Counted from the stretch's first letter, positions 42,950-51,464 are shown. The stretch is 64,000 nucleotides of DNA from CAWIJJ01 sp963836405 (GCA_963836405.1 CAWIJL010000007.1:310001-374000); one strand, 5' to 3'. The notes: generated by a model not told the origin, from the letters alone. Made by a program: numbers and translations.

Positions 42950-43828
42950 ATGAGAATCCGAACATTCGCAATCGCGGCGGGCGTTGTGGCCCTGGGGCTC
43001 GCTGCATTGAATACACCCAGCAAAGCCCAGGGCCCGCTATGGGACCGGGTCAACGTCAATCTTCCCTACACCGTAACCATCGGGGACAAGACCCTACAGC
43101 CCGGCCAATACGTCATCCAGCAGTTGTCGAGTAACAGCGGCAGCAGCCGGGTACTACTCATCTACTCCGACCAGGGAATGAAGTTTGAAACCTCGGCCAT
43201 GACTATTCCGGCCCTCGACCAGAGCACAGCCGAAGACACGAAAGTTATCCTGCATCATTTCGGGCCCGACTACTATTTCGATAAGATCTGGATCCAGGGA
43301 AAAGACTATGGATACGAATTTCCGCTACCCGACAGCGTGAAGTCCCGCGAACGGGAGCGTCTGCAGCCGATCTCGGTTGCGGCCACCTATCAGACGGTTC
43401 CAGCGGAAACCAACACCGCCGCCACGTCTCAGTCGACAACCGTCGGCCAGGCCACCACGTCTCAGTCGACAACCATCGGCCAAGCCACCACGAATCAGGC
43501 GACTACCACCAATCAGGCGACTACCACGACTCAACCGGCCCAGGTAACCGGCCAAGCTACGACCACCGAGTCCACCACGAGCCAGAACACGACGATGGCG
43601 CAGAACACCACTCCGCCGGCCACCACGGCTCCGTCCACCCCGGCTCCGTATAACCAGACCCCGAGCACGTCTCGAGACTACTCGACTCCTGACTCGGCAG
43701 CCATGAACCGCAGCACGATGAACACCGCCGACCGCAGCATGCCGGATACTTCCGCAGGCTGGCTGATGATGCTGCTCAGCGGCGGAGTCCTCTCCGGCGC
43801 GGGTATGGTCATTCGCCGCAAGCGGTAA
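42950..43828 (+). CDS. Thr-rich surface protein with sortase-type C-terminal sorting signal
   Basis: 292 residues. Signal peptide at 1-27 (ending SKAQ). A conserved-looking beta domain at about 30-140 (WDRVNVNLPYTVTIGDKTLQ, VILHHFGPDYYFDKIW) is of a kind common in acidobacterial secreted proteins. A Thr/Gln/Ala/Ser-rich repeat region follows at about 150-240. The end is a tripartite sorting signal: MPDTS (264-268, LPxTG-like), hydrophobic helix (271-288) and RRKR. The next gene is a sortase, so this is its likely substrate. ATG 42950 is preferred because the signal peptide begins there. The Thr-rich stalk could be glycosylated. Confidence 0.78.
   Translation: MRIRTFAIAAGVVALGLAALNTPSKAQGPLWDRVNVNLPYTVTIGDKTLQPGQYVIQQLSSNSGSSRVLLIYSDQGMKFETSAMTIPALDQSTAEDTKVILHHFGPDYYFDKIWIQGKDYGYEFPLPDSVKSRERERLQPISVAATYQTVPAETNTAATSQSTTVGQATTSQSTTIGQATTNQATTTNQATTTTQPAQVTGQATTTESTTSQNTTMAQNTTPPATTAPSTPAPYNQTPSTSRDYSTPDSAAMNRSTMNTADRSMPDTSAGWLMMLLSGGVLSGAGMVIRRKR
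43424..43489 (+). repeat. Two 33-bp direct repeats in the Thr-rich stalk
   Basis: 43424-43456 and 43457-43489 are adjacent 33-base units differing at two positions (G/A and G/A). They are followed by two shorter units sharing AATCAGGCGACTACCAC. They encode SQSTTxGQATT-type repeats. In-phase length variation by slippage would change the stalk length without a frameshift. Confidence 0.75.
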
Positions 43829-43865
43829 TTGTTTCGCACCAATCGGGCGCCCACGGGAGGCAATC

Positions 43866-44494
43866 ATGCGACGAGCTCCGTCGATATCCAGAAGCTGGAT
43901 TTCGTACCTGCTGATACTCGGCGGAGCCGCGCTGCTCTACCTGGGCGCCCGCGATTTTCTGGACTCCCGAATCGGCCAGCGGGAAGCAGCCCGTGAATTC
44001 GCCGGGCAAGCCGCACAATCCGAGCCTGTGCCCCCCGCGGTACGGCCCCGCGTTCCGGCGCCACTTGCGCCTGCCACCGAAGTTGGGAGATCCATTGGCC
44101 AAACTGATCATTCCGCGCCTCGACGCCGAATTATACGTCGTCGAGGGCGACGGACCGCGCGAACTGCGGCGGGGTCCCGGCCATCTCGCGGGCAGTGCCA
44201 TGCCCGGCGAAAACGGAAACTGCATCATCGCGGGGCATCGGGACACGCATTTTCGCGTACTCAAGGATATCCGGCCGGGCGACGACATCTTCCTCAAGGC
44301 CCACGGCGCGACGTTCATCTACCGGGTGAAGAAGACGCAAGTTATCTCTCCGGACAACACCAAGTGCCTGCGCTCCACGCCGGACGCAGCAGTTGCACCT
44401 CATCACTTGTTATCCCTTCTATTACGTAGGTTCAGCACCAAAGCGATTCATTGTCCAGGCCAGCCTGACGGGGAGCACGCCTCCCGCATCGTAG
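43866..44494 (+). pseudogene. Class D-like sortase, broken by two frameshifts
   Basis: Three reading frames are needed. Frame one from ATG 43866 gives a membrane anchor (SWISYLLILGGAALLYLGAR) and an Arg/Glu-rich stalk. Frame two, from about 44085, gives the sortase core LAKLIIPRLDAELYVVEGDG, HLAGSAMPGENGNCIIAGHR (catalytic His) and a KDIRPGDDIFLKAHG segment. Frame three, from about 44387, gives LHLITCYPFYYVGSAPKRF with the catalytic Cys and Arg, stopping at 44492-44494. Each shift fits a single inserted base (in GGG at about 44085-44087; G 44386). A functional transpeptidase would anchor the preceding protein. As read, His and Cys cannot be in one chain. Confidence 0.75.
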
Positions 44495-44505
44495 AATGGG
44501 CAGAG

Positions 44506-45690
44506 ATGCCCGACTCATCGCAGGATTTCTACCGCATACAGAAGCTGCCTCCTTACGTCTTTGCCGTCATCAACGAGATGCGCGCGAAGGCCCGCTCCGC
44601 GCAGATCGACGTTATCGATCTCGGCATGGGCAACCCGGACGGAGCAACACCGCGCGCCGTGGTCAACAAGCTGATCGAAGCGGCCAAGAACCCGCGCAAC
44701 CACCGCTACTCCCTTTCCCGGGGTATTCCCAAACTTCGCGAAGAAATCGCACGCCGCTATCGACAGAACTACGGTGTGGAACTGGACCCCGAAAAGGAAG
44801 CAATCGTCACGATCGGCGCCAAAGACGCGCTGGCTCATCTGCTCTTTGCCACCATCGGCCCGGGCGACATGGTGGTCTCGCCCAATCCGGCCTACCCGAT
44901 TCATCAGTATGGCGTTCTCATGGCCGAGGGCCAGGCCTGCATTCTGCCCATGCCGGATGCGCCGACTTTTCTGGAACGTCTCGAAGAGCTTTATCGCACC
45001 GCGCCGCGCAAGCCCAAGATGCTCCTGATCTCCTTCCCGCACAATCCGACCACTACCTGCGTGGACCTGGATTACCTGCGCGAGATCGTGCGGCTCGCGC
45101 GCGAGCACGACACCATGATCGTGCACGATTTTGCCTACGCGGACCTCGGGTTCGACGGTTACAAACCCCCCAGCATTCTCCAGATCGAAGGCGCCCGGGA
45201 GGTGGCGGTTGAAATCTTCTCCATGTCGAAGAGCTATAACATGGCCGGCTGGCGCGTCGGGTTTTGTGTCGGCAACCCGAAGATGATCGCGGCGCTGGCG
45301 CGCATCAAGAGTTACCTTGACTACGGCGTATTTCAGCCCATTCAGATCGCTTCCATCATCGCCTTGCGGGAATGTGAAGAAGATACTCGCAAGATCTGCA
45401 CGATTTATCAGAAGCGGCGCGATGCGCTGATTCAGGGCTTGAAACGCAGCGGTTGGATTGTCGAGCCGCCGAAAGGGACCATGTTCGTATGGGCGCCGCT
45501 ACCGGAACGGTTCCGTGCCGCCGGTTCGCTCGAGTTCGCCAAGTTGCTGCTCGAGAAGGCCCAGGTGGCAGTGTCCCCGGGAATCGGATTCGGGCCCATG
45601 GGCGAAGGGCACGTCCGCTTCGCACTCATCGAAAACGAGCAGCGGATCCGGCAGGCTGCCCGCAGCATCGGCCAGTTCCTGAAGAGCTGA
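44506..45690 (+). CDS. AlaC-like class I/II aminotransferase
   Basis: 394 residues from ATG 44506. PLP-dependent transaminase of the alanine/LL-DAP aminotransferase-like group: FYRIQKLPPYVFAVINEMRA, VIDLGMGNPDGATP, KNPRNHRYSLSRGIPKLREE, FPHNPTTTCVDLDY, HDFAYADLGFDG, and the Schiff-base lysine in FSMSKSYNMAGWR (K242). Probably makes alanine from pyruvate and glutamate. An open frame runs in from the sortase core upstream, but the family N-terminus and the ATG argue against a fusion. Confidence 0.9.
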   Translation: MPDSSQDFYRIQKLPPYVFAVINEMRAKARSAQIDVIDLGMGNPDGATPRAVVNKLIEAAKNPRNHRYSLSRGIPKLREEIARRYRQNYGVELDPEKEAIVTIGAKDALAHLLFATIGPGDMVVSPNPAYPIHQYGVLMAEGQACILPMPDAPTFLERLEELYRTAPRKPKMLLISFPHNPTTTCVDLDYLREIVRLAREHDTMIVHDFAYADLGFDGYKPPSILQIEGAREVAVEIFSMSKSYNMAGWRVGFCVGNPKMIAALARIKSYLDYGVFQPIQIASIIALRECEEDTRKICTIYQKRRDALIQGLKRSGWIVEPPKGTMFVWAPLPERFRAAGSLEFAKLLLEKAQVAVSPGIGFGPMGEGHVRFALIENEQRIRQAARSIGQFLKS

Positions 45691-45714
45691 CCTGGCGGCG
45701 CGCGCCGGAGTTGC

Positions 45715-46200
45715 TTACTGCACCTGGTAAGGAATGGATACTTCGATGTTCTTGGGAGGATAGCACGCCTTGTCGCTGCACGCCTGATAGCGAAGCTGCC
45801 CAACGGCGACGCCGGGACCCGCGGGCGCATTGGCGGCCACTTTGAAATTCGCCAGGATGTCGAAGCTCCCGGTGAATACGGAAAGCGGCTTTTCGGAGAA
45901 CTCGTACTTCTCGAGGGACGGCTTCGGGTAAGTCAACTGGCCGCCTTCCAGCGCGCCGGTGGCCTTCCAGGTGAGCTTCAAGGGTATCAGGTACTCGTCC
46001 GACGGAGTATTGCTGTTGACGTGGTAACCAGCCCGGACCACGCACGGCAGTTTCACCTGCACCACCGCGCCGCGTTTGCCGGCAACCTTAGGCAGTTGAC
46101 CGAGCGTCAGGTAGCCGCTACTTTGGGGAAGCGCCGGGAGGCAAAGCGCCGCGGTCAGCGCCGCCACCGGCAGCACCTTGTAGAAGTTGTTCAACGCCAT
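45715..46200 (-). CDS. Stand-alone DsbD N-terminal-type domain (periplasmic)
   Basis: 161 residues with signal peptide (to about residue 26). Immunoglobulin-like DsbD-alpha domain with VVQVKLPCVVRAGYHVNS, LIPLKLTW, and the active-site cysteine pair C141-x4-C146 in YQACSDKACYPP. The membrane and thioredoxin parts of DsbD are absent, so electrons must come from another protein. AAGGA lies eight bases before ATG 46200, supporting this start. The start lies inside the tlpA-like gene: an 83-base overlap in a different frame. Confidence 0.8.
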   Translation of the reverse strand: MALNNFYKVLPVAALTAALCLPALPQSSGYLTLGQLPKVAGKRGAVVQVKLPCVVRAGYHVNSNTPSDEYLIPLKLTWKATGALEGGQLTYPKPSLEKYEFSEKPLSVFTGSFDILANFKVAANAPAGPGVAVGQLRYQACSDKACYPPKNIEVSIPYQVQ

Positions 46201-46714
46201 CTTCGAAATCCTTTTTGCTGGTGAGGCCAATATGCACCGCGGCGATTTTGCCGGCGCGGTCGATCAGAAACGTCGTGGGCAGAGCATCCACGCCGCCGTA
46301 GCTTTGAGCGGTCATGTCATCGCCGATCACAACGCGGTAATTCACGCCGATGTCGGAGATGAAAGGCTTCACCACTTCCCATCCTTCATCGTCCATGGCA
46401 ACGCCGAGCACTTCAAACCCGCGATCTTTGTTCTTGCGCTGCATCTCCACGAACCAGGGAATTTCGATTTTGCAGGGGCCGCACCAGGTGGCCCAGAAAT
46501 CCAGCAGCACTACTTTGCCCCGGTAATCGGAAAGGCGGACAGTCTTGCCATTGGCGTCCTTCAGAGTAAAATCCGGCGCTTGCTTTCTCTCGCTGTCGGG
46601 CTTTACGGACGCAGCTTTCACCTCCAGCGGGTTCGACGAGCACCCCGTAAGCAGGCACCCAAGCATCCCGGCCGTAGCGAGTGCCATTGAGACTTGCAGG
46701 AACTTCACAATCAT
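46118..46714 (-). CDS. TlpA-like thiol:disulfide oxidoreductase lipoprotein
   Basis: 198 residues. Signal peptide with lipobox LLTGC (Cys25), then a thioredoxin-like domain with the CxxC site in FWATWCGPCK (C78, C81) and the cis-Pro region ALPTTFLID. Likely reduces periplasmic disulfides or supports cytochrome maturation. Its last 27 codons (GAAGGGADRGALPPGASPK) overlap the signal peptide of the following DsbD-N protein. TATAAT lies 11 bases before ATG 46714. The gene pair forms a redox operon. Confidence 0.9.
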   Translation of the reverse strand: MIVKFLQVSMALATAGMLGCLLTGCSSNPLEVKAASVKPDSERKQAPDFTLKDANGKTVRLSDYRGKVVLLDFWATWCGPCKIEIPWFVEMQRKNKDRGFEVLGVAMDDEGWEVVKPFISDIGVNYRVVIGDDMTAQSYGGVDALPTTFLIDRAGKIAAVHIGLTSKKDFEDGVEQLLQGAAGGGADRGALPPGASPK

Positions 46715-46726
46715 TCTCTAACTCGA

Positions 46727-47272
46727 TTATATCGACAATACCGGGCCGCCCAGAGATTCAGAAAACCACTGGCGTCTCCGGCGGCGGCTGGCGGCTGGAA
46801 GCGTAAACTCGCCGTGACCGCAGGTTCCGGAGAAAAGCCACGCGGCCGTATCGCAGAAGCTCTCGCAACAATACTCACGCCACCGGCGGCTGCGCTTGTT
46901 CACGTCCCGCTCGCCAAGCTGCTCTTTGCGCCACTCGGCGGACCAGCCCAGTTCGCCGCCGATCCCCCCGGACCATTCCAGCAAGACGACGTCCCCGTAC
47001 GAACGGCGCCGAGCGTTTCCGGCCCGCAGCCAGACAAAATGAAAAACCTCGTGCACGAAGATGCGGGGAAACTCGGCGCGGGTGCAATTCAGGGCGATGC
47101 GCCTCTCGCGCAGAAACGAACCTGCGTGGACCTCGCGTCCGTGCTCGCGCAGCCCCGGGCGACGCTCCAGCCGTATCGTAGCCCCGTCCAGTTGCGGCAT
47201 GCGCCGCAGCAGCCGTCTTGCGAGCGCGCCGTCGCGCGCGTTGTCCGAAACAAAAGAGGGGGAGGCGCCCAC
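46727..47272 (-). CDS. Putative HExxH metalloprotease-like protein
   Basis: About 181 residues from GTG 47272. Longer versions reach GTG 47323, but that codon lies in a repeat element, so I prefer the shorter. The zinc-peptidase motif HEVFH is clear (H74-E75-x2-H78, in RIFVHEVFHFVW), with a downstream glutamate candidate in WREYCCESFCDTAAWLF. No signal peptide. The C-terminus is Arg-rich. It lies 13 bases upstream of the tlpA-like gene and may be in the same operon. I cannot assign a peptidase family. Confidence 0.5.
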   Translation of the reverse strand: MGASPSFVSDNARDGALARRLLRRMPQLDGATIRLERRPGLREHGREVHAGSFLRERRIALNCTRAEFPRIFVHEVFHFVWLRAGNARRRSYGDVVLLEWSGGIGGELGWSAEWRKEQLGERDVNKRSRRWREYCCESFCDTAAWLFSGTCGHGEFTLPAASRRRRRQWFSESLGGPVLSI

Positions 47273-47310
47273 GCCCTTCAGCGTAGCGCCTCCCCGATCC
47301 GCGGAAAAAT

Positions 47311-47439
47311 AACCCCCAGGCACAACTGGGGGCTTCCCGATTTCAGCCGCTCAAAGTGGCTCGGGGTCGGCCCCGAACAGTAACTATCCCGGGTAAAGCC
47401 GGGGGCTTTATGCGGTGAGCCGCTCAAAGCGGCTCGGGG
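47311..47439. repeat. Two copies of a hairpin-rich REP-like element
   Basis: The 22-base unit AGCCGCTCAAAG(T/C)GGCTCGGGG occurs at 47345-47366 and 47418-47439 with one mismatch; it can fold as GCCGCT-CAA-AGCGGC. Each copy is preceded by a GC hairpin (CCCCCAG...CTGGGGG at 47313-47333; CCCGGGTAAAGCCGGGGG at about 47388-47405). Both are therefore roughly 55-base degenerate copies of one palindromic element. It is not coding. Confidence 0.6.
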
Positions 47440-47653
47440 ACGCTGGCGCGGCCCCGAAAACCACGCGTGCGGCTCTACGGTATTTCGCTTCCTGCTGGCG
47501 ATGCCGTATCGTTGCGCCGAGCCTTCGCCACGCCGATCATTTGCCGCTGAAGCAGAACCTGATAATGCGCCCGCGTCAAATGCGCAAAGCGACTGCCGGC
47601 CTGCCAGACTTCTACTGCCACCGCGGCATCCCCCGGGGATCTCCCGCAATGAT
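47440..47653. other. Intergenic stretch downstream of the TonB-dependent receptor gene
   Basis: No convincing gene on either strand. The minus strand here is the 3' flank of the receptor gene. I saw no strong hairpin followed by a T-run, so the terminator is not identified. Confidence 0.4.
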
Positions 47654-50600
47654 TCAGAAATTCAGGCGAAGAGAAAGCTGTACCTGGCGGTTGGTGCCCA
47701 ACCCAATCTGGTTCGACACGGTGGAGGTCAGCACTCCGAAGTTGCCGCCCGCATTGGAGGCGCTGAAAGGTTGGCCGGGCTGGACGCCGGTGCCGTTCGG
47801 ACCGGACGGCAGGCCCTGCGCCAGGCGTACATTGCTGGGATTGGAAAAATTGGCGCGATTGACGATGTTGTAGAATTCCGACCGGAATTCGACATTCATG
47901 GCCTCGCTGACCTGAAATTTCTTGCTGAGTGTAAGGTCGAGTTGGGCGAGGCCCGGGCCGGTGAGGCCGTTCCGCATCGAGTTTCCGAACGTGCCTGCCG
48001 CCGGGATGGAGAAGGCCGCGGGATTCAGCCACTGCAGCTTGTTGCCCGTGTGCAGGTACGGATCGACACCGGCCACGATGTCGGGACGTCGGATATTGCG
48101 GCTGCTGCCGCCGCCGAGCGTGTTGATGACCGGGGTGGTCGCCACGTGGCCGGAGGCATCGACCACGGGCGCCGAATAGATGTTGCCGTTGCGGGAGTCG
48201 CGATAGGCGATATCCGGGCGCACGATCAGGACGTCGATGGGAACGCCGGTGCGGGCGTTCACAATGCCGCCGAGCTGCCACCCGCCCAGAGCCGCGTCCA
48301 CCACGCGGTTCGCACCGCCAAGATACCTGCGGCCTTCGCCGAACGGCAGATCGTAGAGTGCCGACGCATTGAAGCTGTGGCGGATATCGAAGTTATTGTT
48401 GCCGCGGTCGGCGTTGAAGTTGTAAGGGTTGCCGGCGGTGTTCGCTTCGTTTGACCCGGCCGAAGTCCCGATGCTGTGGCCCCAGGTATATTGCATACCC
48501 AGCGAGAGGCCGGAGCTGTAGCGGCGGTTCAGAGTGGTTTGCAGCGCGTTGTAATTGTCCCGGCCGCCGCTCGTCTTGTAGTCGATCTCGGCGAAGCGGC
48601 CGCCGAATTCACGCACCGCGGTTCCGGCGCCGGTTACCGGATTCGTGGTCACGTCCACAATCTTGTTGGTGATGCTGCGCAGGAACAGGTTCCGCCCCTG
48701 GCTGCCCACATACGCTACCGTCAAAACGCCGTTGCCCGGCAGCTCCTGCTGCACGGAGGCCGTGTACGACAGAATGCGCTCCGGAATCCGGTAACCCGGG
48801 CCATAGGCACGCGGCTGAAATCCGAGCATCGGACTGTTGATGTCGTACGACGAATAGATCTGGTCCACGTTCAGCGGGTAGGCCAGCAGCGAACCGGACG
48901 AGATGGTCCTGCCGATGCGATCGTTGGCCGCCGGCTGCAACTGGTCTTCGGTCTGGCCCGGTCCGTAATAGAAGCCGGATCCCACGCGCACCACCGTCTT
49001 GTTCTTGAGAAAGGCCGGAGCCCACGAGATTGCCAGGCGCGGTCCGAAATTCTTCTTCGAAGAGGCGTACCAATTGCGCGTATCCTGGGGAACGATCGTG
49101 CCCGCGGCCATGTCGAACACCACGTCCTTGTTGCGGACCTCGTGCAACGGCTCGTAATATTCCCAACGCAGGCCGTAGCTCAAGGTGATGGTGGGGCGCA
49201 GCTTGAATTCGTCCTGCGCGTAGGCGATGTAATAGTTCTGCCGCAGGTGCGCCTCGCCGCTCAGCCCGGTGAACGGACTCAGTGCGCTCAGGTCGCCGTT
49301 GAACGCGATGGAGGTAGGGGTGTTGGCCAGGAACGCGGCGACGTTGGCGAACGAATACGTAGTGCCGCCGAGCTGGTCGTTGTACAACGTCAGAGGCCGC
49401 ACTTCCACACCGAACTTGAAACTGTGGTTCCCGGAGAGCAGGCTCAGGTTGTCGATGAACGACAGGGAATAGTTGGTATAGGGCGCGCCGCGGCCGTTGA
49501 AGGAACTGCTGAGCCGGATCAGTCCCGTCGGTATGGCGATGCCGGCCGAGCCGCTCTGGCCGGCGATCCCGCCAAGCGCCACGCTGCCGCTGAGGTTGAG
49601 GGTGACGCCATTGATGTTGGCGTTGGGACTGGATCCCGGAACGCCGGCCACACGGGTCTTGTAAGCGTTGTAGCCGATCTTGGTCTCGTTAATCGCGGTG
49701 GAGGTCAGAAGCTGCGTCAGGCTCACCACGGCATTTTGCGGCACGATGCTGGTGGTGTACTGGCTCAACGTGGAGTTCTGAGTTTGCGCGGACTCGCCTT
49801 GATCGCGGAAATAGCGCGCGTACAAACGGTACCGGGAGCTGAGATTGTAATCCAGCCGGATGCCGCCCGCGTTCTCGCCCACGTGCGCGGGAGCGTTGAC
49901 GTTGACAATGTCCAGCAGGGGGTCGGCGGAAGGCGTCTGGCCCAGGGGAAACGCTCCCAGCAGCGGCCGGATGGCGGGTGAGATGCAGTTGGTGGTCACG
50001 CCGTTTCCGCAGTCCGGCCGCGCGCGTACGGCGGCGCTCAAGGTGCTTTCGACGATCGGGGAACTGGTGTGCTGCCGCAAGCCTTCGTAGCTCGCAAAAA
50101 AGAACAGCTTGTCTTTCCAGACGGGCCCGCCCAGCGACGCGCCGAACTGGTTCAGCCGGAGCTTGGATTTTTCCGCCGCGTCGAAAAAGTTGCGCGCGTC
50201 CAGCTTGTCGTTGCGCAGGTAGTCAAACGCGGAGCCGTGAAAATCGTTGGTGCCGGATTTGGTGATGAAGCTGATCTGGCCGCCTGTGCCGGTTCCATAC
50301 TCGGCCGGGTAATTGCTGCTGTCCACGCGGAATTCCTGGACGTTTTCAAGGCTCTGCTCCAGCCGGAAGCTGGATGTGGATTCGCCGTTCAAGTTGCCGG
50401 GAGAACTGTCGACGATCGAGGAACCCTCCACGCCGTCGAACCGGATCACGTTCTGCTGGTTGGACCGTCCGCTGAAGCGGATATTGTCGAAGCTGCCGCT
50501 GCCGTTGTTCACCGCGCCGGGGGCCATCAGGTAAAGCTGCGATACCTGCCTGCCGTTCATCGGCAGGTCGGAAACTTCGCGCGTCGAAATGTTGGCGCCG

Positions 50601-50989
50601 ATGCGCGCCGAACTGAAATCGACCACGGTCAGTTCGCCGCCCGATACGTTCACTTCCGTGGTAACCGCCGAGGGTTGCAGCGTGACGTCGAGCATCCGCT
50701 CCTGTCCAACCTGAAGCCGGATCCCTTCGTATTTGGCCGGCGACATACCCGGAGCGTCCACGCTTACGGTGTAGGCAGCCGGCAGCAGTTGGTTCACGGC
50801 AAACCGCCCCTGCTCATTGGACTGCACCTGGCGATTCTGGCTGGTGCTTTCGTTCTTGACTGTTACGGTGGCGCCGGGTATCACGGCGTTGGTCGAATCC
50901 TTCACGGTTCCGACAATCCTGCCCGCATCGCTCTGCGCCCACACAAGGGGCGCGCACAGCACAACTGCAATCAGAAATTTGTTGAGCAT
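47654..50989 (-). CDS. Oar-like TonB-dependent outer-membrane receptor with carboxypeptidase-regulatory domain
   Basis: 1111 residues. Signal peptide (MLNKFLIAVVLCAPLVWAQ). A CarboxypepD_reg beta-sandwich at about 24-105 (IVGTVKDSTNAVIPGATVTV), then a TonB plug with GRSNQQNVIRFDGVEGSS and EFRVDSSNYPAEYGTGTGGQ. A long beta-barrel follows, ending in the outer-membrane aromatic terminus SLRLNF. This architecture is the expanded acidobacterial OmpA/Oar-related family for uptake of large or scarce substrates. No SusD, TonB or regulatory gene is adjacent, so the ligand is unknown. Start ATG 50989 has AGGG just upstream. Confidence 0.93.
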   Translation of the reverse strand: MLNKFLIAVVLCAPLVWAQSDAGRIVGTVKDSTNAVIPGATVTVKNESTSQNRQVQSNEQGRFAVNQLLPAAYTVSVDAPGMSPAKYEGIRLQVGQERMLDVTLQPSAVTTEVNVSGGELTVVDFSSARIGANISTREVSDLPMNGRQVSQLYLMAPGAVNNGSGSFDNIRFSGRSNQQNVIRFDGVEGSSIVDSSPGNLNGESTSSFRLEQSLENVQEFRVDSSNYPAEYGTGTGGQISFITKSGTNDFHGSAFDYLRNDKLDARNFFDAAEKSKLRLNQFGASLGGPVWKDKLFFFASYEGLRQHTSSPIVESTLSAAVRARPDCGNGVTTNCISPAIRPLLGAFPLGQTPSADPLLDIVNVNAPAHVGENAGGIRLDYNLSSRYRLYARYFRDQGESAQTQNSTLSQYTTSIVPQNAVVSLTQLLTSTAINETKIGYNAYKTRVAGVPGSSPNANINGVTLNLSGSVALGGIAGQSGSAGIAIPTGLIRLSSSFNGRGAPYTNYSLSFIDNLSLLSGNHSFKFGVEVRPLTLYNDQLGGTTYSFANVAAFLANTPTSIAFNGDLSALSPFTGLSGEAHLRQNYYIAYAQDEFKLRPTITLSYGLRWEYYEPLHEVRNKDVVFDMAAGTIVPQDTRNWYASSKKNFGPRLAISWAPAFLKNKTVVRVGSGFYYGPGQTEDQLQPAANDRIGRTISSGSLLAYPLNVDQIYSSYDINSPMLGFQPRAYGPGYRIPERILSYTASVQQELPGNGVLTVAYVGSQGRNLFLRSITNKIVDVTTNPVTGAGTAVREFGGRFAEIDYKTSGGRDNYNALQTTLNRRYSSGLSLGMQYTWGHSIGTSAGSNEANTAGNPYNFNADRGNNNFDIRHSFNASALYDLPFGEGRRYLGGANRVVDAALGGWQLGGIVNARTGVPIDVLIVRPDIAYRDSRNGNIYSAPVVDASGHVATTPVINTLGGGSSRNIRRPDIVAGVDPYLHTGNKLQWLNPAAFSIPAAGTFGNSMRNGLTGPGLAQLDLTLSKKFQVSEAMNVEFRSEFYNIVNRANFSNPSNVRLAQGLPSGPNGTGVQPGQPFSASNAGGNFGVLTSTVSNQIGLGTNRQVQLSLRLNF

Positions 50990-51055
50990 TCGCCCTAAGG
51001 TAACGGGAGGCGAGTTACAAACACATGACTAGGCGGTGAAGGATTTGAAAAACGA

Positions 51056-51436
51056 CTACCGCGCATGAGCAGGCGGACGCTCTTCCGCGGCAAGCTCGTC
51101 CGCGTACTTGCGGAGGTCCGCGGGATGAACCGTTACCAGGTCCTTTTCCAGGTCTTCCCCCGTGGAAATCAGGTGCACCAGGTGGCGTGTGGCCAGCCGG
51201 GCGCACCAGGGATCGTCGAGTTTACGGCCCGTTTCGCGGCTCAACCGCACCAGGTCGGCGTGCGGCAGAGCGACCGTTTTCTCAACCGCCGCGCCGGTTT
51301 CGTCCGTCAGAATGTACTTCACATCTACCGTGTCGGCATGGCGGATGGAAATGGCGGTCTGAAGCCACTTGAACAGGACGTTATATTTGCGGCCGAACGG
51401 ATCGGGGCCGGCCTCAAATTCGCGATAGTTGAGCAT
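51056..51436 (-). CDS. Conserved hypothetical protein
   Basis: 126 residues from ATG 51436, giving a natural N-terminus (MLNYREFEAGPDPFGRKYNV). Pattern: beta-rich (LFKWLQTAISIRHADTVDVK, YILTDETGAAVEKTVALP) followed by helices with ARLATRHLVHLISTGEDLEK. No signal peptide, no cysteine motif. It ends 67 bases from the receptor gene in the same direction and is divergent from the alcohol dehydrogenase, starts 28 bases apart. Function unknown. Confidence 0.65.
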   Translation of the reverse strand: MLNYREFEAGPDPFGRKYNVLFKWLQTAISIRHADTVDVKYILTDETGAAVEKTVALPHADLVRLSRETGRKLDDPWCARLATRHLVHLISTGEDLEKDLVTVHPADLRKYADELAAEERPPAHAR

Positions 51437-51446
51437 CTCTATCGCT

Positions 51447-51456
51447 ATCTTACAAT
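51447..51456. promoter_or_regulatory. Overlapping divergent -10 boxes
   Basis: Plus strand TACAAT (51451-51456) lies eight bases before ATG 51465, with TTGAGC (51429-51434) 16 bases upstream as a possible -35. Minus strand TAAGAT (51452-51447) lies ten bases before ATG 51436. The two genes would share two bases of -10 sequence, so one polymerase should exclude the other. Confidence 0.4.
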
Positions 51457-51464
51457 GGGGCGAG

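Noticed and set aside
43424..43530. CRISPR-like repeats
   Set aside because: The units are contiguous without spacers, in frame, and lie within a Thr-rich coding sequence.
44085..44390. Programmed frameshifting in the sortase gene
   Set aside because: Two +1 shifts at sites without a slippery heptamer or stop context are more simply read as indels.
43993..45690. Sortase-aminotransferase fusion protein
   Set aside because: The shared frame is an accident of the sortase frameshifts; the aminotransferase has its own ATG at 44506 and a normal family N-terminus.
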